From Trametes villosa (taxonomy: Eukaryota > Basidiomycota > Agaricomycetes > Polyporales > Polyporaceae), in NCBI GenBank assembly GCA_002964805.2, contig PUDQ02000018.1, forward strand, positions 62,001 to 126,000: DNA of 64,000 nt. Direction: 5' to 3'. This document shows positions 48,635-59,583 of this stretch, one piece after another (within the stretch, counting starts at the first letter, position 1; every line of letters starts with the position of its first letter). Made by a program: the position numbers and the translations under genes. The notes beneath the pieces were generated by a model. The model saw nothing but the letters and a program-made list of their open reading frames with translations, ran no database searches and had not been told where the DNA came from.

Positions 48635-49205
48635 AGAGCGAGCTTGACGCCGCTTGGTGATGATTGCTGCTATACGGAAGGTTAATCCCGCGCTATACCT
48701 CCTTCCCGCACCCACTCTTTTTGTTTTCCTTTTCTCACTTCTCTGGGTCCCCTTTGCAGCAATGTGTGTACTCTTCACTTCATGGTCCGGGTGTTTTAGG
48801 TTGTATCGATATTCCTACTTGCTCGGCTTTTTGCATACTTGTACCTCGCTCTCTTGCAAATCCAACGAACGGGCCTCGCGCTCACCCACATAGTCCCCGT
48901 GTGATTCTGTATGAGCATAGCGTTGCGATGGCCTTGAAAACAAGCCCCCCTCGCGGCGGCGGCCGGTGCATCGAGCAGGCCAACCTCTGATGACCTGCGC
49001 GGTACCCGCGCGCCGGCCCGGGGAAATCCCATGCATCTCGCGACGCGTCTAGCCTCGGGTGCGTGGGGTATGCGGCAGAGCGACTGTCTGTATGTATCCG
49101 CTTGACCACGACCTCGAGAACTTGAACTTGCTGCTCACGAGCACCATAACCCATCATTAACACGGAGCACAAAACCAGGAAACCACTACTTGAGCCTGAG
49201 TCGCT
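48635..49205. other. Intergenic spacer
   Basis: 571 bp between two plus-strand genes; T-rich 3' UTR-like sequence at 48700-48860 after the secreted protein gene. No gene seen. Confidence 0.5.
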
Positions 49206-51678
49206 ATGTCTGACCGCGGGTACATCAACCTCGTCCGCCATCTCACCCGCCCCACCTCGAACCTCTCGCTCGAGACTCTCCAAGCCTCCATCTCGCACTA
49301 CCTCGCGCGCACGCCCACTCCACTCCCAGGCACTCCGACACCGCTCACCGCCGCCGTTCTCAGCAGCCCGCTCTTCCGGCCGTACGTACACACGACCCTC
49401 TCCGCGCTCGCGCTCGCGTTCCGGCATGCCGTCCACCTCCGCGTTGGGGTGCTGAAGGAGGAGCGTGAACGCCAACCTGGAGGACTGTTTGCACGTGGGG
49501 TGGACATCAGGGGGAAGCTGGCACGGTGGGCGGGGGAGGTGAGGGCGGGCTTTGCGGGCAGCGAACCGCTTGTGCGGCTCGCGTGCGCGTCGGGCCTCTT
49601 GCTAGGGCTGGAAGACTGGGATGCGGAATTCAAGATCAAGGAGAAGGAAGTCAGGGCGCGTGCGAAGGCGGAGGAAGATGTTGTGCTCGCGTTGGCGGAG
49701 GTCGTTGACGAGTACGCGCGGGAGGGGAGCGGGTGGGAGAAGGACTTCAAGAAAGCCGTCGGAGTGAAGAGCGCCGAAGGTGAGTTGACTGCTCAGCTCA
49801 CGACGAGATATATGATTAACGGTGTGCGATAGACCCACTAGCTCTGGGCGTGCTCCTTGCGTCTCATTCTGCCCAATGCATTGCGGCGGAGCGGCTTCAA
49901 GCGCTCCCGCTTTCCGTGAGTAGCCAATAAACTCCTGAGAGCATGCGCTGAGCATACAGTGGTAGACCCTGATCGATGTGCTCATGAACACCGTTGACCG
50001 TTCTTTCTACGGCGGTGCATTCCTGGCCGGGGCATCTATGAGTACCTCCGCGCAGGCCACTCTCGCGATCGCAAGCTCGCCCTATATAGCCTCGATGTCT
50101 GCCCTTGCCCGGTTTATGGCACGTGCGGTCACCGTTCTGGTTGAGTCCCGACGGGCATCCGGATGGGAGGCAATCGGGCGCACACTACAGCGCCTCCAGA
50201 TCCTCACCGCTACCGTGGAGAAGGACTGGGAAAGGTGTCCTCTCGCGCAAGTCGTCAGCGAAGAAGAACTCTCAGGTATTTGCGGTGCAATCCGCCAACC
50301 GCTGAGAGAGGACTGACGAAATCTATCTTAGGTGAAACACGCGAGGTTGCAACAGCGACCTGGTCGATACTGAAGACGCTCCTCTTCACGACCCTTATGA
50401 TCACGCAGTCCGTCCTCTCCGCCGTCGTCTTCGTGCCCAACCCGCACGCAGCGCAAGGGCCGACCGCGACCACGTCGCCACACGCTATTGCTCTCAACGT
50501 CTTGCACATACTGTCTCATATGTCGTTCGTGATGCCGCAGTTCGACAGCGTCGCTTCGACTTCAGAAGGCGGTCTGCCCGAGCTCAAGCGCGCGTTCTAC
50601 ATGGCGCTCGACGTGCTTGCCTCCAGCGAGGATGCAGCAGGAAGGTTCGTCTCGGAGCTGTGCTCAAGGGACGGCGCAACAGGGAAGGGCAAAGGTGAAT
50701 TTGAGAGCGATGGTTTCACGGGCCATACAGTTGACGATATGCATCTCAGGTATAGAGGTCCTGCCTCGGTCGCTTCTTGATGCACGGAAAGCGTTCGCCC
50801 TCGCATGCGTCGAGCAACTGGTTCCGAACCTCTCCGAAGAAACTATACAGACGCGGGTATTCCCTCTGGCTCTCCCGTACGTCTCGCGCGCCCTTAGATC
50901 CGCATGGTCGAGCCACTGACCTGTGACCAATGCAGATACCTATCGGACCCGAGCTATAGGGAGACGTACGAATCCGCTCACTCGGTTATGCTTGCCATCT
51001 TCGCTGCGCACGCGGGCCGTACAACGCGCGGCAATCCTCCCAAATCCGAGCCAGCTTTTGCAGAGAAGCTGGTACCGATGTATGCGCAATGCCTAGTCGA
51101 GGTGTGTTACCCTTCTCGTGCGAGGTGTACTCATATTCATCGTCACACAGAACTCGTCAGATGGGTGGCTTAGCACAACCCAGCTAAGTATGGCCTATGC
51201 TGCGCTTGTCAGGAGTGCAAGCTCCTTCGGACAGCATGCCGAAGAGGGCGATAGTGGGAGCCCAGAAGGCGACTCCATGGCGTGGCTCTGCATCGAGGTT
51301 CTCCTGGAAGCCATCCGTAAACGGGCACCCACTTCAGCGCCGACCTCCTCCGCCTCCCTGTCATCACCTGCGCCCTCGGAGCACCTCCATCGCCTGTACC
51401 TGGCGTTCATAGCGCTGGTCCCCTCAGTCTCGCTCGCGCTCCTCCCGCGCCTCCTGCAAGAGGTGAAGGCGGCCGTGATAGCTACTCCCACAGACCAGGA
51501 GCGCGACGAGCTCGTGAAGGCGCTATTCAAGGCGGTTTTGCAGGACGTTGGCGACGCGGAGAAGGAGTATGTGCTCGAGTGGTGGCTGGACAACCGGGAG
51601 GCGCTGGCGGGCGGGAGGGATAGCTTGGGCAATGGGAGCTCCCCGGAGATGGAAGGGGTTTTAGTGGCTCAGCTTTGA
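49206..51678 (+). CDS. PEX8: Peroxin Pex8-like protein
   Basis: Predicted 716-aa, all-helical protein from exons 49206-49779, 49833-49915, 49966-50275, 50332-50694, 50750-50876, 50936-51101 and 51151-51678. It lacks enzyme motifs or a signal peptide. I assign it tentatively to the fungal Pex8 family, whose members link docking and RING complexes on the inner face of the peroxisomal membrane. Reasons: size, Leu-rich helical repeats (NVLHILSHMSFVMPQF, AFYMALDVL, SYRETYESAHSVMLAIFA, FAEKLVPMYAQCLVE) and a C-terminal AQL resembling a type 1 peroxisomal targeting signal, which Pex8 proteins carry. A Ser/Ala-rich linker is at about 51330-51385. The alternative is an uncharacterised helical-repeat protein. 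A second PTS1 protein, the carnitine acyltransferase, lies 4 kb away, but no functional link is implied. Confidence 0.62.
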
Positions 51679-51884
51679 GGCGGACATCGCTCATATGGCC
51701 TACTTACGCGCTGTTTGTATACCCCCTATTCGATGCTGTCGACTGATCACGGGCAGGACAGTTTCTGTCGAGCCATTCGGTACACCTTGTCTCGCAACAC
51801 GACAACTAGGCACTTCCGTCCGTGCGACGGGCGGACAAAAGACAACGAGAACGCCTTCACATGCTGACGGACAACATATTCGTC

Positions 51885-53702
51885 TCACGCCTCGTAGATC
51901 AGAGAACGAGCCTGCTCCGAACGAGGCTTGACCGTGCATCGAGAATCCGTGGGGTGTCTGTCAGCCCACAGGTGGTAAGCGTGCGCCGCGCAGTCCGTTG
52001 AATTCGATTATAACTTACACAATGAATTCGCCCGTCACCTCGTACTCGATCTTGATCGGCTGCCCGTCCTCATCGAGGGGAGGACCGATGTCGAAGACGT
52101 GCAAGACCGATGCGATAGTGATATACAGAGAGTCGTCCGCAAAGTGGCGGCCTGGGCAGATTCTAGGAAGCAAGCCATAAGGCACCACGTTATGAACTGC
52201 GCTTAAGCCCCAAACCTACCTTCTCCCGCTCCCGAAAGCATAGAGATACGGGTCGCGGACGGTGGGGTCCAGCGCGCCATCCTTTATGAAGCGCTCGGGC
52301 CGGAACTCTTCTGGGTCCTCGTACGCCACGGGGTCATGCAGTATTGCCCTAGACACCAGGTCAGTTCGCTGGCTCAAGACGTGGCGCCCAGAAGGAATGG
52401 TGAGCCGAACACGTACCAGATGTTTTCGAAGAGAGTCGTGCCGGCCGGTATGAAGTATCCGTCGATCACTTCGTCCTCGAGGGTGCTGTGGGGTGCAGAC
52501 AATGGCACTAGGACGTGCCATCGCACGGCCTCTTTGAGGATAGCATTGATGTAGACGAGCGAGGCGCGATCGTCGTAGTCGGGCAAGCGGTGAGGCCCGA
52601 CGACCGCGTCGAGCTCAGCCTGAGCTTTCCTCAACACTTCAGGGTAGAGAGACATAGCGAGGAGGACTGCCTGAAAGGTCGAATAGGACTACGAATGCGT
52701 TGTTAATACTAAGCGAGCCGGTCCAAAAGCGCGTGTGCTCACCGTGTCGGCCCCACCTACACAGCATCGTACTGAATCAGCATACCGCGACGGACAACGT
52801 GTTCGACGACCTACCCTCAAACGCCGACACGGCGACGTTCTTCACAACGTCTTCTTCATAGGCATACTCGGGCGACCCAGGCTCGCTGCTCAGCCTGGAC
52901 AGCAAAATCGCAATAGCACACGAGGAAGTTCCTCCAGTACCCTGCGGGGTCGGTCATCGAATATGTTATATCTCCAACATGCGGTCAACTTCGGACATTG
53001 CTTACCAAGGAGGCCTTTAGCTTCTCGAACGGCGTCTCTTTAGCATATACAAGGGCGGCCTTGCATTTGGCGAAGGTACGCTGAAAGCCGGCACCCGGAA
53101 GCCAGGCAGGGAGGTGTCGCAAGGCGGGCAGGAAATCGATTGCGTGCTTCTTAACCAAGAGAGCTGTGGAGTACTCGACTGCGTAGTGGATTCGCTCGAT
53201 GAGCTCGCCTCCATCCTCCTGCGCGTCGAAGTCGTACAGAACCTTCAGTATCGTCGCTGCGAACACGCTGCGCCAACAAGCGGCGTTAATCCACGCACGG
53301 TCGGCGGGGACTGTTGGACAACTTACTAGCGGATGTGCTCATCGAGATCTTCCGGAGAAGCGACGAGGTTCCGCAGGAAATCGAGTAGAAGGACTCGTTC
53401 TGCCTCTCGGTAACCTCGGATGGCTCCAGGATGGAAGACCTGCCAGAATGCGCGCCTATGGTCTCGCCACAGCTGACCATAAGGCATCAGACCCAAGGTC
53501 ACGTCGCTCCCAATGCTGTACAACGTTAGCTGGAGGCAAGCATCGCACCAGTTAATGTGCAAGGCTTACAGAGGGCTCACTGTGCTGCGCGGCCGGTCGG
53601 AGGTGTTCGCGGACCGCTTTTCCAGCAGCTCTCTGGCCTTGCTAGCGCTGCCGACCAATACGATATGGTCACCGAGCACGTCCAAGTGCACAAAATCGCC
53701 GT
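51885..53702 (-). CDS. Cytochrome P450, lacks N-terminal anchor, fused downstream half
   Basis: P450 paralogue of the 53703-55453 unit. It has every module from exon 2 on: GDFVHLDVLGDHIVLVGSA, ANTSDRPRSTV, WRDHRRAFWQVFHPGA, FDAQEDGGELIERIHYAVE, LRHLPAWLPGAGFQ, I-helix GGADT, K-helix KEAVRW, FRPERFIKDGALDP, and haem loop AFGSGRRICPGRHFADDS with the axial Cys, split by an intron near 52165-52230. The last exon codes PTDSRCTVKPRSEQARSL. Missing are the first exon with the membrane helix and the PPGP hinge. Directly upstream in the same frame is the body of another P450. The unit has no start codon of its own at the expected place, so it can be expressed only as the second half of the fusion or from an internal ATG. 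Confidence 0.8.
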
Positions 53703-55453
53703 GCAGATACGGGTCGGGGACGGTGGGGTCAAGTGTGCCATCCCGTATGAAGCGCTCGGGCCGAAATTCTTCAGGGTCCTCGTACACCGCAGGATCATGC
53801 AGTATTGCCCTAGGTACCAAGTTGATGCACTCGTTTCGGGTATACCCAAACGAGATGTTATAATGGACGCACCAGGCGTTTGTGAGGAGCGTTGTGCCGG
53901 CCGGTATGAAGTATCCGTCAATCACCTCGTCCTCGAGGGTGCTGTGGGGTGGGGACACTGGTACTACGACGTGCCACCTCATAGCCTCTTTGAGGAGAGC
54001 ATTCATGTAGACGAGCGCGTCCCGATCGTCGAAGTCGGGCAAACGGTGCGGCCCGACCACGGCGTCGAGCTCAGCCTGGGCTTTCCTCAACACTTCGGGG
54101 TAGAGAGACATCGCTACAAACACCGCCTGCAAGGTTGAGAATGACTATGGGGCAGGTTGTGAGTGCACATTCTGTCAATCCGGAGGTACATACACTCACC
54201 GTGTCGGCCCCACCTGGACGTAACATCGCGCTGTCCGATGAGCATATTGCGACGAACAACGTATGCAACGAAGACTTACCCTCGAACGCCACCACGCCGA
54301 CGTTCTTGATAACATCTTCCTCATAGTCGTACTTGGTGGACCCAGGCTCGCTTTCTAGCCCCGACAGCAAAGTAGCAACAGCACACGGGGAAGGTTCTCC
54401 GGCATCCTGCGGGGTTCATCGTGAATCTCATATCCCCAACGTCGTACTGTCAAGTCTGAACACCTGCTTACCAGGGAGGCCTTTAATTTCGCGAACGGCG
54501 TCTCCTTAGCATATGCGATCGCGGCCTTGCATTTAGCGAAGATACGCTGGAAGCCCGCACCCGGGACCCAGGCAGGAAGGTGTCGCAAGGCGGGCAGGAA
54601 TTCGACAGCGTGCTTCTGAACCAAGAGGGACGAGGTGTGGTCGACCGCGTAATGGATCCGCTCGACGAGTTCGCCGCCATCTTCCTGTGCATCCAGATCG
54701 TACATGATCTTCAGTATCATTGCCGCAAATACGCTACGTCAACAAACAGTGACGGTTAGTTCGTGTGATCATTATGTATAACCCGGAAGCTACGGGACGT
54801 ACTCGCGAATATGCTCACTGAGATCTTCGGGAGAGTCGACGAGGTTGCGCAGGAAATCGAGTACGAAACTGCGTTCTGTCTCTCGGTAACTTCGGATCGC
54901 CTCAGGGTGGAATACGTGCCAGAAAGCGCGCCTGTGGTCTCGCCACCGCTGACCGTAAGGCATCAGGCTGAAGGACACATTGTTCCCAATACTGCGCAAC
55001 GTCAGTTGGGAACGGGCATCCCGCCAATCGTTTTGTAAGACTTACAGAGGGAGCACTACAATGGGGGGTCGGTCGGAGGTATTTGCGGACCGTTTTTCCA
55101 GCAGCTCTCTAGCCGCGCTCGCGCTGCCGATCACTACGACATGACCTCCGAGAACGTTCAGGTACACAAGATCGCCTGGTATGAAGTCTGACAGGTATAA
55201 GCGGTGCGATGCAGTCGAGGTACGTACCGTACTTCGCGCAGAGACTGCGGAAGGCGAGCCACGGCTGAGATCGAGGCATGTCCAATGGGTTGCCAATCAC
55301 CGGGAGCGGCGTTGGGCCGGGAGGCAGTGGTCTGCCCTTCTGGCGGCTTCTCCGCCGGATGAACGAGCGAAGGTATGACAAGACGACGTATGCAACAGCG
55401 AACGCAGCCACCGAGGTCAGGGGCGAGACGGTGAGGGAGATTTTTGCTTTCAT
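53703..55453 (-). CDS. Cytochrome P450, lacks haem-binding loop, fused upstream half
   Basis: Begins normally with MKAKISLTVSPLTSVAAFAV (membrane anchor) and LPPGPTPLPVIGNPLDMP, then GDLVYLNVLGGHVVVIGSA, WRDHRRAFWHVFHPEA, YDLDAQEDGGELVERIHYAVD, LRHLPAWVPGAGFQ, I-helix GGADT, K-helix KEAMRW and FRPERFIRDGTLDP. After DPYLH, where its paralogues continue with the AFGxGRRxCPG haem loop, it passes straight into GDFVHLDVL of the neighbouring P450 in the same reading frame at about 53700. The axial cysteine, C-terminal beta domain and stop are absent, so this half cannot bind haem alone. Splice sites and frame are otherwise intact, indicating a recent event or an assembly collapse between near-identical tandem genes. 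Confidence 0.78.
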
Positions 55454-56046
55454 GGTGGATGGTGCACGGATGGTTCTGCGACGTCCTGTGTTCGGGTGCA
55501 CGGTGCACGAGAGTGCTTATGAGCCTACGTGATGGGCTGTGCAGACCTACCCATGACGTCCTCGTGGTCGGGACCGTCGGGTACCAAGTTCACACTACTA
55601 GTAACCGGAGGGGCCGGACGTATCTTCAGGGTTTGAGGAGTATTGTAAAGTGTTGCGCATGATTCGGATGTGTGATCCTGTGCAGTCTAAAAGGCAGGAT
55701 CTATCAGAGCCGAGTGATGTGTGGACAGTCAGAAGTGGCACATGAGATACGACAAAACGCTCTTGCAGTTGACCGCGAGGAGAGCATCTGGAGCGTCAAC
55801 CGGTACTTGCCTGTACCCCGTTCGTTGTACTACTCGCCCCTGTTCCAATCTGTTAAGCACATTGTAGCATCTGCATGTCGTTGTCAATCTCGCCTCATGC
55901 GATTGCGATGCAACTGTAGGCATATAGCCGGACCGGTGCTTCGGGGACGATCTCTCCTCCTAGCGTGAGCGTGTAGATAACTAGTGTATACCGCAGCTCT
56001 ATCCCCCGATGGGCGGATCTAATACAAGAGAAAGCTCACATCTATA
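55454..56046. other. Intergenic region, P450 promoter
   Basis: 593 bp between the carnitine acyltransferase stop and the P450 start, both on minus. A weak TATA-like CATAAG lies on minus at about 55517-55522. No gene-like frame. Confidence 0.45.
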
Positions 56047-58253
56047 TCACAGCTTGGCTTTCCCCGCCTCCTTCGCCTTGGCCTCCGCGGCCGCAGCGCG
56101 CTCCATCATCGCACGGGTCTCCGTCGCCGCCTCCGCGAGGAAGTGCTTCAGCTCCGCCGTGCGCCGCTTCAGGCTCGTGATCGTCCAGCGGATGTAGTGG
56201 TCCCCGATCGAGTACGACAGTCCGTACCCGTCCGGCACGACTGCGAGACAGGCATTCAATCAGCACGGTGACCCACATACAAAACATAGAACGGTGGAGG
56301 GGGAGAGGGAGGGCGCGCTTACCTTCGCCGTAGCCCCAGCCGTCCAGGTAGGGCGAGGAGAGCTGCGAGGTGGACAGCTCCCAGTGGTTCGTCTTCGAGA
56401 ACGCCTCGTCCGTGTAGATCTCCGGCACGGGCTCGCCCTCCTTCAGGCACTTCTTCAACCCGAACAGGTGGCGGTCGACGCCCTGGCCGTCCGCCGCCCA
56501 CGCCGCGTACTGCAGGTGGCGCGCGACCGCCTTGCGGAACAACGCCGAGCGTTGCTCATCCTATGTCATCCCCAGTAAGGATAGCGCGCTGCACTTTGGG
56601 TAAAGGACAGGCGTACTGTTTGCTTGGGGTCGAGCATCGCCTCCGCCCACGCCTTGCTCTCCTTGCTCGCACTGCGGATGACCTCCGTGCGCCCGAGCTG
56701 GTACTTGCGCGTCTGCGCGCTCTCATAGCACACGCCCGGCCGCCCGAACATCTTGTGGAACGCGAGCTGCTTCACGAGCTGCGCCCACGCATCGGGGGAC
56801 GCGCGGAAGCCCTTGATGAACTCCTTCCCGTACCCCTCGTAGTGCAGCACCTCCATGTCGTGCGCGCCGACGAGCTCGTCGAAGTGTTGTTCCGCGGCCG
56901 CGATGTGTTGCGTGGTAGGCGCGTCGAGCACGAAGGACAGTTCCTGAGGGGGCGCAAGCTCGGCGTTCGCCGGGGCGGCGCCGAGGTCGACCTTGTTGTG
57001 CGCGAGCGCGGCGAGGACGAACTCGTTCAGGCGGAGCGTGGGTGTGCCGTCCATGCACGAGTGCTCGCCGAGGAACCCGGACTTGCCGTTCTCGAACACG
57101 ATCACTGTGCACAGCGCGTTAGCACGATTGTGAGGTGAAGGGAAGCGCACGCACGCTGGTGCTTGTCGTAGAAACGGTTCCTGCCGTCGCCGACCCAGCA
57201 TTGCCAGCTCGCGTCTTCACGCGTCACGGGTGTGATATCGTCCAGACACACCACCAGGATGGCGGACTCGATCTCCTCCAGCGACGCGGCGTTGGACGGA
57301 GATGCCGCGAGGAGCGCGGCACGAGCCTAACACCGGCGTCAGCAATTTCGCGGCATAGGGACGAGTCGATGCTCACATCCGTCCAGATGTCGCGGTTCTC
57401 CGACGTCAGCGCACCAACAGCGGGCGCCTTCTCCTTGCCCGCAAGCGCGATCACCTTCTCGATCTGCGCCTCGAGCTCGGCCGCGGAGAGCTCGCGCCCA
57501 GACTTGTCCGCGAGCGCGACCTTGTAGAACTTGTTCTTCCGCGCGAAGACGACGTGATTGTGCTGCTTGGGGTCGAACTTCCTGGCCGTGTCCGACGGCT
57601 TGGTGGGGTATCGACACGAGTGGAAGCTGTTCTCCGTCAGAATGGACCTTCAACACGAATAGAGGGGACTTACAGCCACTCGTAGGAGGACATTGCCAGG
57701 GGCGCCCCGCGCACCTTCTCCGGCTCGAGCTGACCGCTGCAGGATGATTGGTAACGAGTACGCTTGCGAGCAAAGGTACCACGCACCTCTCCACTAGATG
57801 CCTGAACGGCAGAATCGCCTTCAGGAGCTGCGCCGCGCGCTTCGCCTGCCCAGGCCGCGTCTTGTCGTCCACATGCACGTAGAAGTAGCTCACAAACATG
57901 ACCACCGGGTCGCGGTAGCCCATGTACGCCGTCTCGTTCCACCACTCCGCCAGCCAGCTCTTCGTGTTGGGGTCCGCCGCACGCGCCTGGAGGCGCTCCT
58001 GCAGCTTCTTGCCCTGCTCCGAGCTGACGAACGCGTTCACAGCCTTCTGCGTGTGGGCGAATTGCTCGCGCGTCAGGTGCGGCTCGACCGTCTCGAGGTA
58101 CTTCGCGGCCGTCGAGGAGAGCGTGGGGACGGGCAGGCGCGGGAGCGAAGCCTCGTAGCGCAGCATGGGCCCCTGGTTGGGGTCCGCGACATAGCCGGGC
58201 GGGACGTCGGACTTGCGCGGGGCGGAGGACTTGAAGGAGCGTGCTTTGGACAT
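56047..58253 (-). CDS. CAT2: Carnitine O-acetyltransferase, peroxisomal
   Basis: Transfers acetyl groups between CoA and carnitine, letting acetyl units from fatty-acid oxidation leave the peroxisome. Seven exons: 58253-57787, 57736-57674, 57626-57377, 57326-57155, 57104-56617, 56560-56323 and 56240-56047; 623 aa. Family signatures are LPRLPVPTLSSTAAKYLETVEPHLT, WLAEWWNETAYMGYRDPVV, the catalytic-His motif GFLGEHSCMDGTPTLRLNEF, MEVLHYEGYGKEFIKGF, AFHKMFGRPGVCYESAQTRKYQLGRTE and WELSTSQLSSPYLDGWGYGEVVPDGYGLSYSIGD. The protein ends KAKEAGKAKL; the final AKL is a type 1 peroxisomal targeting signal. The N-terminus (MSKARSFKSSAPRK) is basic and might act as a weak mitochondrial presequence, as known for dual-targeted yeast Cat2. 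Acyl-chain preference is inferred from length and the STS region only. Confidence 0.9.
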
Positions 58254-59583
58254 TATCGTAGGCCTATGAGACTGTACAAGCTTGGGTTAGTTCACAGCGC
58301 GCTGGCAGCATACGTCATCAAAAGAAACTGGGAAGCCTCCGGCGGGAGCCCGGCGCGCACATCCGGGGTCTGGAGAGGACTGCGGGAGATTCTAAGGCGT
58401 GCCAGATCTCCTGTACGGACCGGCATGCTACTAGCTCGAGAGGAATGTGCCAAGTCAGTAGCTTAACTAGCCGCGGTTTGCAGCCTGAGCTAGCCTGATG
58501 TGCAGCTTCTCCGAACGTATTTCAGCCCGGGACATGGGAAATCCGTGCCGTGCACGGCATTTAGGAGACTTATCCAAGTCCTGTCTGGAGATCGCATTCC
58601 CCGCATGGGGGAGTCTGGGGTAAAGCGTACCTGCAGCGGGAGAGAGATCTTGCGCATGCAAGTTGACGAGAGGGTGGTTTGTGGGGAACTAGCAATGCCG
58701 CAGGAGCCTCATGCATATGTAGACCCACGGACAGACGGTCTCCCGTTAGGAAACCACTGTCCGACAGCATACGGACTCCGGAAATGCGTCGGGGGTACTT
58801 CATAAGCTCGTACTATATGTCCCACTTGAGTCGCGAGGAACATTGCCTCCCCGTGCGGCAGTTCCAGATAAAGCCAGCTTCATAGAGCGCAATGCACCAG
58901 CGAGCGAATGGTGGGATACGCGCGGACGACGAGGAGAACCAGCGCACTTCTGCAAGGCCCCGTGCCGTCGTTTCCCACCGCCCACTCGCATTGCACCTCC
59001 GGCCCGCCTCGACGCCCACCTTTCCCCCGAGCCGCCCCGCGCGCACCCGCGAAGCCCAGAAGTCCAGAAGCGCAGAAACAAACGCGGTGACGTACCAGCA
59101 CAGGGAGAGACCGGGTCGAGGCAGCAGCGCGCCGAGTTGACTGGAACATAAGCAGCGGGTCGTCGCGAGGATGAGTGCGGGCAGTGCGGGGAGAGACTCT
59201 GAGTGGGGTCTGTCCGCCTTTCCCGGAAAGCGCGCGGTATATAAAGCGAGGCGATAGAGGGGTGCCGACGACGACGGGGGTGTTCCAGGAGAGGTTAGCG
59301 CGACGTCTGGCGCGGCGGACGCGGTGAGCAGCTCAGGTGGCCAGCGCGCCGCCCGCCGCGCACATATGTACGCCCCTCCGGCAATCCGCTACCCCGCATC
59401 CGGCCTAGAGCCCCAGTCACGGGTTTTGCCACCGATCACCTCCCCGCCGGCTCTCGCCCGCCCCCGCGCGCGCAGCGTGCTCGAATCGCGGCACTCGCGA
59501 TACCAATCGTACACAGATGCTCGTCATGTCATGTGTAGCTACGTACCAACCCAAGAATACATGTCCAATCGCCCACGCAAAGA
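58254..59583. other. Intergenic region, no supported gene
   Basis: 1.33 kb between the carnitine acyltransferase start and the PPPDE protein stop. Short frames lack motifs. An unassigned TATATAAAG lies at 59238-59246. Confidence 0.5.
59238..59246 (+). promoter_or_regulatory. Orphan TATA-like element
   Basis: TATATAAAG on plus with no recognised gene downstream before the PPPDE gene's 3' end. It could drive a non-coding or antisense transcript, or be chance. Confidence 0.25.

Noticed and set aside
48881..49475. 197-codon minus-strand frame near 49 kb
   Set aside because: Antisense to the first exon of the Pex8-like gene, low-complexity Glu/Arg-rich and unsupported.
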